NCBI GenBank assembly: GCA_034440115.1
Contig: JAWXBM010000003.1
Span: 1 to 39,556, forward strand
Reading direction: 5' to 3'
DNA: 39,556 nt
DNA from: JAWXBM01 sp034440115
GTDB taxonomy: Bacteria > Pseudomonadota > Gammaproteobacteria > Xanthomonadales > SZUA-36
Below, one piece after another: positions 8,648-17,420 of this stretch (its first letter is position 1; each line of letters opens with the position of its first letter). Below the pieces are notes generated by a model. That model did no database searches, was not told the origin of the DNA, and was given only the letters and a program-made list of their open reading frames with translations. The position numbers and the translations under genes are program-made.

Positions 8648-9712
8648 TTAACGATCGAGAACGATCAGTTCTACACGACGATTCAGTTGGCGACCTTCAT
8701 CCGTGTCATTGGTAGCGACCGGCTGAACTTCGCCATAGCCGCGAGCGGTCAGGCGAGTGGCCGTAATGCCCTGGCTTACCAGATAATCACGTACCGAGTT
8801 GGCACGACGCTCAGACAATGCCTGGTTGTACTGATCAGTACCCACGCTATCGGTGTGACCAGCAACTTCCACGACTACCCGGTCATTGGTCTTCAACAAT
8901 GCTGCTGCATCATTAAGTACCGCGATACCTTCGGGGCGCAGAGTGGACTTATCGAAGTCGAAGTAAACGCCATCAAGTGAAATAACCGCTTCTACTTCGC
9001 AGCCATCGAGGTCAACCACAGCACCAGGACGGGTGTTCGGGCATTTATCACGCTCGTTCGGTACGCCGTCGCCGTCCAGATCAGGATTTGACGGAGGTGG
9101 TGGTGGAGCGGCTGGCGCAGCAGCGGCTGCCGGAGGCGCATCCACGCCACCGAAGTCAAAACTCAGACCGATGCTGTAGAAGAAATCCTGGAAGTGGCCA
9201 CGAGGTGCCAGGCTGGTACCATCGCCATCATTACGCCACATTGCCTGTGCCCGCACTGAGAAGTGCTGGGACAACTGGCCTTGCATACCAACAGCCAAAC
9301 TCAATGCCGTATCATCACCTTCATCCAGAACGCTGCGGTGCTTGGTCCGGCCAATGCCCGCTCCAACGAAAGGTCTGAAAGTCCAATCAGTAATGTAGTA
9401 ACGGCCCATCAAGCCATAGGTACTGAGTTTCCAACTGTCATAAGTAGCACCCGGAACGACCGTGTTGTAGTCGAGATAATCGGCATCGAATTCATCGTAT
9501 TCGAAATCCAGGCTGAAGTTGTTGCTGAAGAATTTGCCAAAACCGATGGACTGCCAAACATCGCCGTCATTGGTGTTACGAGCTGAATCAAGGCTGGCGC
9601 CGCCCATCTGATAAGTCACGTGCCAAGGCTGATCAGCGTCAGCATGAAGCGCGGTGCTTCCGAACAAAAGGGCAGCAGCCGTTAGGGCTACTAAAGGTTT
9701 CAAAGTATTCAC
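8648..9712 (-). CDS. ompA: OmpA-family outer membrane protein
   Basis: Outer membrane protein with an N-terminal signal peptide (ending about ALHADA), an eight-stranded-type beta-barrel to about residue 190, an Ala/Pro linker, a thrombospondin type 3-like calcium repeat (DLDGDGVPNERDKCPNTRPG) and a C-terminal OmpA peptidoglycan-binding domain (YFDFDKSTLRPEG, HTDSVGTDQYN, LSERRANSVRDYL). The start is GTG 9712, six bases after GGAGGAG; an in-frame GTG at 9727 lies upstream of that ribosome site. The product is 354 residues, similar to OprF/OmpA. The barrel anchors the outer membrane and the C-terminal domain binds the cell wall. Confidence 0.92.
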   Translation of the reverse strand: MNTLKPLVALTAAALLFGSTALHADADQPWHVTYQMGGASLDSARNTNDGDVWQSIGFGKFFSNNFSLDFEYDEFDADYLDYNTVVPGATYDSWKLSTYGLMGRYYITDWTFRPFVGAGIGRTKHRSVLDEGDDTALSLAVGMQGQLSQHFSVRAQAMWRNDGDGTSLAPRGHFQDFFYSIGLSFDFGGVDAPPAAAAAPAAPPPPPSNPDLDGDGVPNERDKCPNTRPGAVVDLDGCEVEAVISLDGVYFDFDKSTLRPEGIAVLNDAAALLKTNDRVVVEVAGHTDSVGTDQYNQALSERRANSVRDYLVSQGITATRLTARGYGEVQPVATNDTDEGRQLNRRVELIVLDR

Positions 9713-9814
9713 GTAACGCTCCTCCACACTAGGACGCTCTTCAAACGAGCATTAAAAAATTTATCGTCATGAATCGTCCCGCACCTTCGGGTACGCCAGA
9801 CCATCCTGCGTTGT

Positions 9815-9843
9815 ATCATACGCAAAAACGAACCGAATGTTAA
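9815..9843 (-). promoter_or_regulatory. Probable sigma-70 promoter of ompA
   Basis: On the minus strand TTAACA (9838-9843) and TATGAT (9815-9820) are separated by exactly 17 bases. This leaves a leader of roughly 95-100 nt before the GTG at 9712. Long leaders on outer membrane protein mRNAs are common targets of small RNAs; no such pairing was tested. Confidence 0.6.
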
Positions 9844-9935
9844 CAATTCATTATTTAAATATATTCAGACGAACTGGGCGCACAATCCGGCCGGACGCCA
9901 AATCGTTGCCAGATGAAACAGGCAGAGCAGCCGAA

Positions 9936-10364
9936 TCAACGTCCGTCGCCCTGCTGACGTTGTTTCAATTCACGTCTTTCCTGCGCATCCAAACATAAAG
10001 TCGCTATTGGGCGAGCTTCCAGCCGGTCGATGCCGATCTCTTCACCGGTTTCTTCACAATAACCGTACTCGCCTTCTTCAATTCGATTTAAGGCCTGATC
10101 TATCTTGTTGATCAATTTGCGGTAGCGATCGCGGGTGCGCAACTCCAGACTATTCTCAGTTTCTCTGGTGGCGCGCTCTACCTCATCACCCACATCTCGC
10201 ACTTCCTGTTGCAGGTTGCTGATGGTTTCTCTTGACTCTTCAACCAGCTCTTCGCGCCAGTTCACCAGCTTCTGGCGAAAATACTCAAGCTGCGCAGCGC
10301 TCATGTAAGATTCTTTCTTGGTGGGCTTGTAGTTCTTTTTCAATTTCACACGGGTAGTCGTCAT
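9936..10364 (-). CDS. dksA: DksA-family RNA polymerase-binding factor, zinc site incomplete
   Basis: DksA binds the RNA polymerase secondary channel and acts with ppGpp on stringent promoters. The 142-residue protein aligns well with E. coli DksA over the coiled coil (SLELRTRDRYRKLI) and the C-terminal globule (EIGIDRLEARP). Two zinc cysteines are replaced: the first pair is C-x2-T (YCEETG) and the second C-x2-A (LCLDAQ). This is the pattern of zinc-independent DksA2 proteins. At the coiled-coil tip the DxxDxA motif reads DEVERA, with Glu at the second acidic position. The start at 10364 is plausible; an internal ATG (MSAAQLEYF) corresponds to the conserved core. Confidence 0.88.
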   Translation of the reverse strand: MTTTRVKLKKNYKPTKKESYMSAAQLEYFRQKLVNWREELVEESRETISNLQQEVRDVGDEVERATRETENSLELRTRDRYRKLINKIDQALNRIEEGEYGYCEETGEEIGIDRLEARPIATLCLDAQERRELKQRQQGDGR

Positions 10365-10542
10365 CGTGCTAACCTATTCCTCTCATTTGAAAACCGGAAA
10401 AACTAAATAACTATATGTTTTTTCTGATTTTATTTAAATCCGGGCAGAGTTCCCGGACAGGAAAAATTGCAGTGTTATAGCCGAGTTTGGCTCTCACGGC
10501 AAGTGCCAGCCTTCGACCAGCGTGATTCCTGCCAGGTATTAC

Positions 10543-10752
10543 ATGGAAAAATTGTTACAGTTCATGCTCCGCATGTATCAACTTACTCTGAGCCCCTTTC
10601 TCGGCAATAACTGTCGATTCACTCCCAGTTGCTCCCAATACGCTGCTGAGGCGATATCGCGGCACGGTGCCGCTCGAGGTAGTTGGATGGCCGTGAAACG
10701 GCTGTCACGCTGTCATCCCTTCTGCACCGGCGGCTATGATCCGGTGCCTTGA
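10543..10752 (+). CDS. yidD: YidD membrane protein insertion efficiency factor
   Basis: Small YidD/UPF0161 protein that aids YidC-dependent membrane insertion. It shows the family signature LSPFLGNNCRFTPSCSQYA, followed by HGAARGSWMAVKRLSRCHPFCTGGYDPVP. The ATG at 10543 gives 69 residues starting MEKLLQF; a GTG at 10522 would add seven. Unusually it is not beside rnpA/yidC but upstream of fabI. Confidence 0.9.
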   Translation: MEKLLQFMLRMYQLTLSPFLGNNCRFTPSCSQYAAEAISRHGAARGSWMAVKRLSRCHPFCTGGYDPVP

Positions 10753-10871
10753 ACTCCCAACCGACCCAAAAAACGTGGATAATTGACCGTTCCAGGGACT
10801 ATAACCCTTTCGGCGCCAGTAAACCTCTTGGGGCTTTCTTGGCTCTACAAACACAAGAAGGAAACCATCAC

Positions 10872-11657
10872 ATGGGATTTCTCGCCGGTAAGCGCGCCTT
10901 GATCGTTGGCGTAGCCAGTAATCGCTCCATCGCCTGGGGAATTGCCGAGGCCATGCACGCACAAGGTGCTGAGCTCGCTTTTACCTATCAGACCGAAAAA
11001 CTGCTCTCACGGGTGCAAAAAATTGCCGAGCAAACCGGCTCTTCCATCGTGCTGCCCTGTGATGTTGGGTCAGATGAAGAAATCAACTCACTGTTTTCCG
11101 AGTTGAAAAAACACTGGGACGGCTACGACATCCTGGTGCATTCGGTGGGTTTCGCACCACGCGAACAATTGGAAGGTGACTACATGGATGTGATCACCCG
11201 CGAGGGCTTTCGTATCGCGCACGACATCAGCTCCTACAGCTTCGCAGCATTGGCTAAAGCGGGGTTGCCGATGATGCAAGGCCGTGATGCCTCCATGCTC
11301 ACCCTCTCCTACCTCGGTTCACTCAGAGCCATGCCCAGCTATAATGTGATGGGGCTTGCCAAGGCCAGCCTGGAAGCAAATGTGCGCTATATGGCCGCCA
11401 GCCTCGGACCAAAAGGCATCCGCGTCAACGCCATTTCAGCCGGCGCGATCAAGACTCTGGCCGCGGCGGGCATTTCCAAGTTCCGCAGCATGTTGGCCTA
11501 TGCCGAGCAGTCGGCACCGTTGCGCCGCACCGTCACGCCGCGCGAAGTGGGCAACGTTGCTGCGTTTCTCTGTTCTGATCTGGCTTCTGGCATTACGGGT
11601 GAAATCACCTACGTCGATTGCGGGCAAAACATCGTTGCCATGGCTGGAATGAATTAG
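10872..11657 (+). CDS. fabI: Enoyl-ACP reductase (NADH), FabI
   Basis: Reduces trans-2-enoyl-ACP in the last step of fatty acid elongation. The nucleotide-binding start GVASNRSIAWGIA is followed by the catalytic pattern with Y147, Y157 and K164 (YLGSLRAMPSYNVMGLAKAS) and NAISAGAIKTLA, all close to E. coli FabI. The ATG at 10872 (AGAAGGA upstream) gives 261 residues, the family length. An open frame continues upstream to 10749, but those residues are not conserved. The fold is cytosolic short-chain dehydrogenase; FabI is the triclosan and isoniazid-analogue target in other bacteria. Confidence 0.95.
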   Translation: MGFLAGKRALIVGVASNRSIAWGIAEAMHAQGAELAFTYQTEKLLSRVQKIAEQTGSSIVLPCDVGSDEEINSLFSELKKHWDGYDILVHSVGFAPREQLEGDYMDVITREGFRIAHDISSYSFAALAKAGLPMMQGRDASMLTLSYLGSLRAMPSYNVMGLAKASLEANVRYMAASLGPKGIRVNAISAGAIKTLAAAGISKFRSMLAYAEQSAPLRRTVTPREVGNVAAFLCSDLASGITGEITYVDCGQNIVAMAGMN

Positions 11658-11669
11658 CTTGTGTTTTTT

Positions 11670-11781
11670 GTAGGAACGCGCTTTGCGCGCGATGGGCGTC
11701 CAAAAAGGTCGGCGATAGCTCTCGCACATCCATGTGCTCCGCTATCTAAGTGCATCCCTGCACAAAAAAGCGGCCTCCTAC
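11670..11781. repeat. REP-like pair between fabI and ppiD
   Basis: A REP copy beginning GTAGGAACGCGC (11670-11692) faces an inverted tail GGCCTCCTAC (11771-11781). The pair lies in the convergent gap between fabI and ppiD, where no intrinsic terminator with a T-run is apparent, and could act as a transcript end or mRNA 3' shield. Confidence 0.6.
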
Positions 11782-11794
11782 AGTACCACTGCCA

Positions 11795-13804
11795 TTACAG
11801 CCGGTCTTCATACACCTCGATGTCCGACTGGCTGCGTAACATCCTCAGAAAGCCGTAAGTTTCTGAGTTGGCCGTTCCATTGGCAATCCGGCGCCGATAA
11901 TTCTGTTGGCGAATCAGATCATCTTCAGTCAGTTCGCCATCGGTAACTGCTGTCAGGCGGACCACTGCATAGCCGTTATCCAATGGCAGCACTTCCAGAC
12001 GGGCAGCGTCGCCCTCAGGTGGTAACATGCGGAATATTCGGCTCACCAGTTGCGCGGGATAAGGGCTGCCCTCCCGCCGCGCATCTTCTGCGACCAGCAA
12101 TTCGATTCCGGCTTCTTCAGCCAGGGCGGTTATATCTTCACCGTTTTGCACTCTGGCGAGCAAGGCTGCAGCTTTCGCGGATGCAGCCTGTATGGCTTTA
12201 TCCCGGCTTACAGCCGCGACGACTTCTTCACGAACCGCTTTAAACGGCTTGATCGCCTCTGGCAAATATTCATTCAACTTCAGCATGATCATGTGGTTTT
12301 CACCAATATCAACTGGGTCACTGACTGAAGCCTGGGTTAAAACCAGGTCCGAAAAAGCTGCGTCTACCACCGCGCTATTGGCTGCCAGCCCTTCACCACC
12401 CGTACGTCCGAATGGCCCTATCTGTTTAATTTCCAGGTCCAGTGCTTCAGCGGCTGCTGTCAGCGTGGTTGGATCTTCATAAATCAAATCAACCAAGCGG
12501 TCGGCCTGCTCCAGGTACTGACGATCCTGCTGCTCGGCGATGTATTCCTGATGCAGCGTCTCGCGCGCTTCTTCAAACGACATGCCTTCTGCCGGACGAA
12601 TATCTTCCAGCCGGATGACGTGCCAGCCAAAGCCAGTCTGCACCGGTTCTGATAAGGGCTTGGCCAGGGTTAGTGCGTACAAGGCATCCTCAAATGCCTT
12701 TACCATAAAGCCTGGCTCAACCCAGCCCAGGTCACCGCCCATATTCGCTGAACCTGCGTCGTTTGAGTAGGTTCGCGCGAGCTCGGCAAAATCAGCGCCA
12801 TCCTGAGCTTGCTCAGCGATGTCTCTGGCCTTCTGACGAGCGGTTTCTATGGCAGCTTCGTCGGAATCAGAACTGATCTCAATGAGAATGTGTGAAGCCA
12901 TTCTGGACTCTGGTGTTACGAAGCGGGCTTTCTGTTCGTCAAAGCGCGCCTGTAACTGATCTTCATCCGGCTCGACGTTGTTAGCCAGCGTGCTGGCTTC
13001 AAGCTCAAGGTATTCAACGATGACTTGTTCGGCTGAACGATAGTCATTCGGGTTCGCCTCGTACCAGGCCAGCAGTTCAGTCTCATCACCGGCTGGAGCA
13101 GATTCAACGATATCTTCGGCAACTTCTCCGGCATCAGCCACTTCGCCTTGAGCTTCCGCATCGGCGCTTTGTTCTGCTTGGTCATTTGCTGCTTCGGTAT
13201 CGGCAGTTTTGGCGTTAACAACCATGGCCTGAAAAGCACGGCTTTGATCCTGCAAGCGAGCAAGTTCTTTCAATTCAAAGTCGGTGGCAATCGCGCTGGC
13301 CATGATGGTGCCTGGATACTGATCCATGATCAGTTCAGCCCGCATTTCGTTTTCGTATTGAGCGGGGGTCATAGCCATCGCGATTAAACGGCTCTGGTAG
13401 ACCTCCTGGTTGAATTGGCCATCAACCTGGAAAAACTCCGAATCGCGAATAGCGGCAGCCAATGCTTCGTCGTCAACTGCAAGCCCGGTTGAGAGCGAAA
13501 CCTGCGCCACCAGTTCACGGTCGATCATGTTGTCCAGATGCTGCCGCTTGATTATCGGCTGTTCAAACTGCACCGGGTCAAAGCCATCACCGAGCAAGGC
13601 TTGCATGCGTCGACGATAATTCTGAAAACTCGTGGTGAACTCAGCAGTTGTGATCTCCGAATCGTTCACCCTGGCAACCAGGTTGACCGCGTCTGATGCG
13701 AAGTAGGAACCCACACCCACAAAGGCGAAAGGAATAATCAGGATAGCGAAGATAAAAATGGCAGCGATGCCAGTTAATCGTTCACGGATGGCTTGCAGAA
13801 CCAT
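11795..13804 (-). CDS. ppiD: Peptidyl-prolyl isomerase PpiD (SurA_N plus parvulin)
   Basis: Inner-membrane-anchored periplasmic chaperone that helps newly exported proteins fold. One N-terminal transmembrane helix (about residues 12-33, IAAIFIFAILIIPFAFVGVG) is followed by a SurA_N-like chaperone region, an acidic Ala/Glu-rich insert (about 205-245), and a parvulin domain (ASHILIEISSDSDE... GGDLGWVEPG... VQTGFGWHVIRL). The C-terminal chaperone part follows. The start at 13804 (MVLQAIRERL) is preferred over 13846 because it matches the PpiD N terminus; the product is 669 residues. The position downstream of hupB and tRNAs is the usual one in several gammaproteobacteria. Confidence 0.92.
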   Translation of the reverse strand: MVLQAIRERLTGIAAIFIFAILIIPFAFVGVGSYFASDAVNLVARVNDSEITTAEFTTSFQNYRRRMQALLGDGFDPVQFEQPIIKRQHLDNMIDRELVAQVSLSTGLAVDDEALAAAIRDSEFFQVDGQFNQEVYQSRLIAMAMTPAQYENEMRAELIMDQYPGTIMASAIATDFELKELARLQDQSRAFQAMVVNAKTADTEAANDQAEQSADAEAQGEVADAGEVAEDIVESAPAGDETELLAWYEANPNDYRSAEQVIVEYLELEASTLANNVEPDEDQLQARFDEQKARFVTPESRMASHILIEISSDSDEAAIETARQKARDIAEQAQDGADFAELARTYSNDAGSANMGGDLGWVEPGFMVKAFEDALYALTLAKPLSEPVQTGFGWHVIRLEDIRPAEGMSFEEARETLHQEYIAEQQDRQYLEQADRLVDLIYEDPTTLTAAAEALDLEIKQIGPFGRTGGEGLAANSAVVDAAFSDLVLTQASVSDPVDIGENHMIMLKLNEYLPEAIKPFKAVREEVVAAVSRDKAIQAASAKAAALLARVQNGEDITALAEEAGIELLVAEDARREGSPYPAQLVSRIFRMLPPEGDAARLEVLPLDNGYAVVRLTAVTDGELTEDDLIRQQNYRRRIANGTANSETYGFLRMLRSQSDIEVYEDRL

Positions 13805-13876
13805 AAGCTCACTCGTACCTTTTCGTGTTATGAAGCTGCTGGCCAAAAAAGCCAGGAGCCCATTCTGAATAATGAA

Positions 13877-13899
13877 AAGGGCGCCAGCAGGGCGCCCTT
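13877..13899 (-). terminator. Terminator after tRNA-Asp
   Basis: Perfect nine-base stem AAGGGCGCC / GGCGCCCTT with a five-base loop. On the minus strand it is followed by TTCATT, fitting the end of a hupB-tRNA-Val-tRNA-Asp transcript. ppiD starts about 70 bp further along. Confidence 0.75.
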
Positions 13900-13909
13900 A
13901 ATCAATTGG

Positions 13910-13986
13910 TGGCGGAGTGGACGGGGCTCGAACCCGCGACCCCCGGCGTGACAGGCCGGTATTCTAACCAACTGAACTACCACTCC
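13910..13986 (-). tRNA. tRNA-Asp(GTC)
   Basis: 77-nt cloverleaf starting GGAGTGG and ending in a templated CCA. The anticodon loop CTGTCAC gives GTC. D arm (AGTTCAGTTGGTTAGAAT) and T arm (GGTTCGAGC) are standard. It lies 9 nt after tRNA-Val on the same strand. Confidence 0.97.
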
Positions 13987-13995
13987 GCAGATTCA

Positions 13996-14071
13996 TGGTG
14001 GGTGCTGACGGGCTCGAACCGCCGACCCTCGCCTTGTAAGGGCGATGCTCTTCCAACTGAGCTAAGCACCC
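13996..14071 (-). tRNA. tRNA-Val(TAC)
   Basis: 76-nt cloverleaf starting GGGTGCT and ending ACCA. The anticodon loop CTTACAA gives TAC. It begins 14 nt after the hupB stop codon, so it is probably processed from a hupB-tRNA transcript. Confidence 0.97.
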
Positions 14072-14085
14072 CCGTTGAAGGCGCG

Positions 14086-14358
14086 CTAGTTTACGGCATC
14101 CTTCAGGGCTTTGCCAGCCTTGAATGCTGGATTTTTCGAAGCTTTAATCTTAATGGCTTCGCCAGTGCGCGGATTGCGTCCGGTACGGGCTGCACGTTTT
14201 CTGACAGAGAAGGTTCCGAAGCCAACCAATGAAACGGTATCGTTTTTCTTCAATGCTTTTGTTACGGATTTGACCAATGCGTCAACTGCACGCCCTGCGT
14301 CTGCTTTTGACAGTCCAGAGTTATCAGCGATTGCGTCAATTAATTCAGATTTATTCAT
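14086..14358 (-). CDS. hupB: DNA-binding protein HU-beta
   Basis: Nucleoid-associated histone-like protein that binds and bends DNA as a dimer. 90 residues, starting MNKSELIDAIA with GGAG about eight bases upstream. The signature VGFGTFSVRKRAARTGRNPRTGE includes the DNA-intercalating arm with its proline, and the C terminus is Lys-rich. A longer in-frame reading to 14409 is not conserved. Location between lon and tRNA-Val is the conserved lon-hupB arrangement. Confidence 0.95.
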   Translation of the reverse strand: MNKSELIDAIADNSGLSKADAGRAVDALVKSVTKALKKNDTVSLVGFGTFSVRKRAARTGRNPRTGEAIKIKASKNPAFKAGKALKDAVN

Positions 14359-14471
14359 TCTAGCACTCCATATGTGATCGTTAGGCAATGAAAAAACGGA
14401 CTTTTGCAAGCCAGGATATCCGGACCTTCAACCTCAAAGCGAACGTCCAAAAAGATTTGAGAACTCTCGGA

Positions 14472-14492
14472 AAGCCTTGTCTATCAAGGCTT
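14472..14492. other. Hairpin in the hupB leader
   Basis: Perfect 8-bp inverted repeat AAGCCTTG / CAAGGCTT around TCTAT lies in the 5' region of hupB, downstream of the promoter candidate. There is no T-run on the minus strand right after it. It may be a structured leader element; the role is unknown. Confidence 0.45.
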
Positions 14493-14507
14493 GTAAGCCG
14501 TGCGTGA

Positions 14508-14536
14508 ATACTAATACGCTGTTGGCAGCGGTGCAA
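14508..14536 (-). promoter_or_regulatory. Candidate hupB promoter
   Basis: On the minus strand TTGCAC (14531-14536) and TAGTAT (14508-14513) are 17 bases apart, each matching four of six consensus bases. This would give a leader of about 140 nt. In the 324-bp gap between hupB and lon I see this, the leader hairpin and the lon terminator, and no coding sequence. Confidence 0.4.
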
Positions 14537-14600
14537 CACAATTCCGGGCAGATCAAAAAGTGAATACTGAACTTACTGCGCCAAGCTGCTCATTGTGTGA

Positions 14601-14625
14601 GAAAAGCCGCTGCGTGAACAGCGGC
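14601..14625 (-). terminator. lon terminator
   Basis: Stem GCCGCTG / CAGCGGC (14606-14625) with a six-base loop, followed on the minus strand by TTTTC. It lies about 60 bp beyond the lon stop codon. Confidence 0.7.
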
Positions 14626-14682
14626 AACCTATTCAGGTTGCCGGCAACAATTTCTGCAAAATTTCGCTGAATTGTGAGGCGA

Positions 14683-17106
14683 TTAGTGTGTTACCACAGC
14701 GCTTTCTGCATCCGGGCGAGCCGTTTTTTCCGGTTCGATCGGTGCAGGCAAAGCTTTGGGTAATTCAGTGAGCGCCAAAGCAAGCACTTCATCAATGGTT
14801 GAAACTGGATGAATTTCCAGTTTGCTCAATACCGCCTTGGGAATATCAACCAGGTCCTTTTCATTTTCTTGCGGAATAAGAACCATGCGAATTCCTCCGC
14901 GTTGCGCGGCCAGCAATTTCTCCTTCAAACCACCAATCGGCAGCACTTTGCCACGCAGGGTAATCTCGCCAGTCATGGCGACATCGGCACGAACCGGAAT
15001 GCGCGTCAGGGCCGACACCAGCGCCGCACACATGGCAACACCCGCAGACGGGCCGTCCTTGGGCGTAGCGCCTTCAGGTACATGCACGTGAGCATCAAAG
15101 GTCTGATAGAAGCCAGGATCGATACCGAGCGCCTTGGCGCGGCTGCGAACGACTGTCATGGCCGCCTGTATGGACTCCTGCATCACTGAACCAAGCTGGC
15201 CGGTTTGAATCAAGCGACCCTTACCGGGCATCAGAGTGGCTTCAATACTGAGTAACTCGCCACCCACCTCGGTCCAGGCCAGGCCGGTAACCTGTCCTAT
15301 CTCGTTGTTTTCTTCCGCAAGGCCGTAGCGGAAACGCTGCACCCCGAGGAAGCTTTCCAAGGTACGGGTGGTAACGGTAATTTTCTTCTGGCCCCCTTCA
15401 AGTGCGAGGCGCTTGACGGTTTTGCGGCAGATCTTGGCGATTTCCCGTTCCAGACTACGCACCCCGGATTCGCGTGTGTAATAGCGAATGATGTCGATCA
15501 GCACCGGCTCACTGATAACCAGTTCGTCATCCTTCAAGCCATGCTGCGCCATTTGCTTGGGCAGCAAATATTTCCGGCCGATGTTGAGCTTTTCATCTTC
15601 GGTATAACCGGGAATCCGGATCACTTCCATACGATCCAGCAAGGGACCAGGAATGTTCAGGGAATTGGCGGTGGCAATGAACATCACCTCGGACAGATCG
15701 AAATCCACTTCCAGGTAATGATCGGCAAAGGTATGGTTCTGCTCCGGATCCAGCACTTCCAGCAAAGCGGATGAGGGATCACCGCGGAAGTCCATGGACA
15801 TCTTGTCCAACTCGTCCAGCATGTAAAGCGGATTACGCGTACCGATCTTGGCCATGTTCTGCAGCACCCTGCCCGGCATGGAGCCGATGTAGGTGCGCCG
15901 GTGGCCGCGTATCTCGGCTTCATCGCGTACGCCGCCTAATGACATGCGCACGAACTTGCGTCCGGTAGCACGGGCTATGGAGCGTCCCAGGCTGGTTTTA
16001 CCCACACCCGGCGGGCCGACCAGGCACAGGATCGGGCCTTTCATCTTTTTCACCCGTTGCTGCACGGCAAGGTACTCAAGGATGCGTTCCTTGACCTTCT
16101 CCAGGCCGTAGTGATCTTCTTCAAGGATAGCTTCCGCCTCATCCAGTTTCTTGCGAATGCGGCTGCGCTTTTTCCACGGCACGTTCAGCATCCAGTCCAG
16201 GTAATTACGCACCACGGTCGCTTCTGCCGACATGGGCGACATCATCCTCAGCTTGTTCAGCTCTGCAGTCGCTTTCTTTTCAGCCTCGGCAGGCATGCCT
16301 GACTCATCGATGCGACGGGCCAGGTCATCCAGATCATTGGGCGCATCGTCCATATCGCCCAGCTCTTTCTGAATGGCCTTCATCTGCTCGTTCAGGTAAT
16401 ACTCGCGCTGGCTCTTTTCCATCTGCGTCTTGACCCGCCCGCGGATGCGCTTCTCCAGTTGCAGAACATCAATCTCGCCTTCTACCAGCGCCATCAGGTG
16501 TTCCATGCGCCGTCGCGGGCTGCCCATTTCCAGCAGCACCTGTTTTTCTTCCAGGCGAATGGCCATATGCGCAGCCACCGTGTCGGCCAGCCGGCTGGCA
16601 TCTTCAATACCCGCCAACGTGGTCAGCAACTCAGGCGGAATCTTGCGGTTCAACTTGACGTATTGCTCAAACAGCGACACCAGCGAACGCATGGTGACTT
16701 CCAGTTCTTTCTCTGATGCTTCTTCTTCTACCGGAATCAGCTCCCAGTGCGCTTCGAAGTAACCGGACTCCAGTTGGTATTTGTTGATGCGGACCCGTTC
16801 GCCGCCTTCAACCAATACCTTGGTGGTACCGTCCGGTAATTTGAGCAACTGCAGCACTGTGGCCAATGTGCCCACATCAAACAGGTCGCCTTCTGCTGGG
16901 TCATCGACCTCGGCGCTGCGCTGGGTAACCAGCACGATGCGCTTATCAACATCCATGGCCTTATCCAGGGCCAGAATGGATCGCTCCCGCCCCACAAACA
17001 GCGGAATGACCATGTACGGATAGACCACCACATCGCGTAAAGACAATACGGGCGTGGGCTGATGAGCCTTTTTGGGATTGGGTTTGTTCTTGGTGGATTC
17101 GGTCAT
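14683..17106 (-). CDS. lon: ATP-dependent protease Lon
   Basis: Hexameric cytosolic AAA+ serine protease for misfolded and regulatory proteins. The 807-residue chain has an N-terminal substrate-binding LON domain, a coiled-coil linker, Walker A GPPGVGKTS (about 364-372), and a protease domain with the Ser of PKDGPSAGVAM (S687) and the Lys of GEITLRGKVLPIGGLKEKLLAA. This is the full LonA length. It lies between clpX and hupB, as in most gammaproteobacteria, and has its own terminator. Confidence 0.96.
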   Translation of the reverse strand: MTESTKNKPNPKKAHQPTPVLSLRDVVVYPYMVIPLFVGRERSILALDKAMDVDKRIVLVTQRSAEVDDPAEGDLFDVGTLATVLQLLKLPDGTTKVLVEGGERVRINKYQLESGYFEAHWELIPVEEEASEKELEVTMRSLVSLFEQYVKLNRKIPPELLTTLAGIEDASRLADTVAAHMAIRLEEKQVLLEMGSPRRRMEHLMALVEGEIDVLQLEKRIRGRVKTQMEKSQREYYLNEQMKAIQKELGDMDDAPNDLDDLARRIDESGMPAEAEKKATAELNKLRMMSPMSAEATVVRNYLDWMLNVPWKKRSRIRKKLDEAEAILEEDHYGLEKVKERILEYLAVQQRVKKMKGPILCLVGPPGVGKTSLGRSIARATGRKFVRMSLGGVRDEAEIRGHRRTYIGSMPGRVLQNMAKIGTRNPLYMLDELDKMSMDFRGDPSSALLEVLDPEQNHTFADHYLEVDFDLSEVMFIATANSLNIPGPLLDRMEVIRIPGYTEDEKLNIGRKYLLPKQMAQHGLKDDELVISEPVLIDIIRYYTRESGVRSLEREIAKICRKTVKRLALEGGQKKITVTTRTLESFLGVQRFRYGLAEENNEIGQVTGLAWTEVGGELLSIEATLMPGKGRLIQTGQLGSVMQESIQAAMTVVRSRAKALGIDPGFYQTFDAHVHVPEGATPKDGPSAGVAMCAALVSALTRIPVRADVAMTGEITLRGKVLPIGGLKEKLLAAQRGGIRMVLIPQENEKDLVDIPKAVLSKLEIHPVSTIDEVLALALTELPKALPAPIEPEKTARPDAESAVVTH

Positions 17107-17175
17107 TGCTTCCTCTCCGGCATGCTCGTACCTCCACTCGATATCGAATGGAGATGGTCATACCTGTCTGAATAG

Positions 17176-17201
17176 TAGGCGGGGGGCCTGCCCCCTTCAA
17201 G
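17176..17201 (-). promoter_or_regulatory. Possible heat-shock promoter of lon
   Basis: On the minus strand CTTGAA (17196-17201) is followed after 11 bases by CCCCGCCTA, which partly matches the sigma-32 elements CTTGAAA and CCCCATNT. A G5/C5 hairpin overlaps the spacer. lon is a heat-shock gene in relatives, which supports the idea, but the -10 match is weak. Confidence 0.3.
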
Positions 17202-17300
17202 CCAGTTGACCCAAATATTGTTGCAAATGACAGGAATTCAAGTAATGGGATGCAGTAACTTCGCTGCCGCTGCGAGCCTGCTCAGCGACTTTTCAGGGCA

Positions 17301-17336
17301 AAAAAACCCAAGGTCCGATGATCTTTTCGGGAGACC
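17301..17336 (-). terminator. clpX terminator
   Basis: AAGGTC pairs with GACCTT around an inner CCGA/TCGG stem. On the minus strand GGG and a run of seven T follow. It lies about 90 bp beyond the clpX stop. Confidence 0.65.
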
Positions 17337-17368
17337 TTCTGCAAGAGGCCTTATGTAGGAGGTTTTAT

Positions 17369-17386
17369 GTAGGTGGCCGCTCCTAC
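17369..17386. repeat. Short REP-like palindrome
   Basis: GTAGGTGGCCGCTCCTAC lies between clpX and its terminator and shares the GTAGG/CCTAC ends of the other REP-like copies. A partial copy TGTAGGAGG lies just before it. Confidence 0.5.
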
Positions 17387-17420
17387 AAATCCATTTGGAG
17401 TTGCAACGGGGATTAACGTT

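Noticed and set aside
10749..10871. An N-terminal extension of FabI
   Set aside because: The 41 extra residues overlap the yidD stop and are not like FabI; ATG 10872 with AGAAGGA gives the family N terminus.
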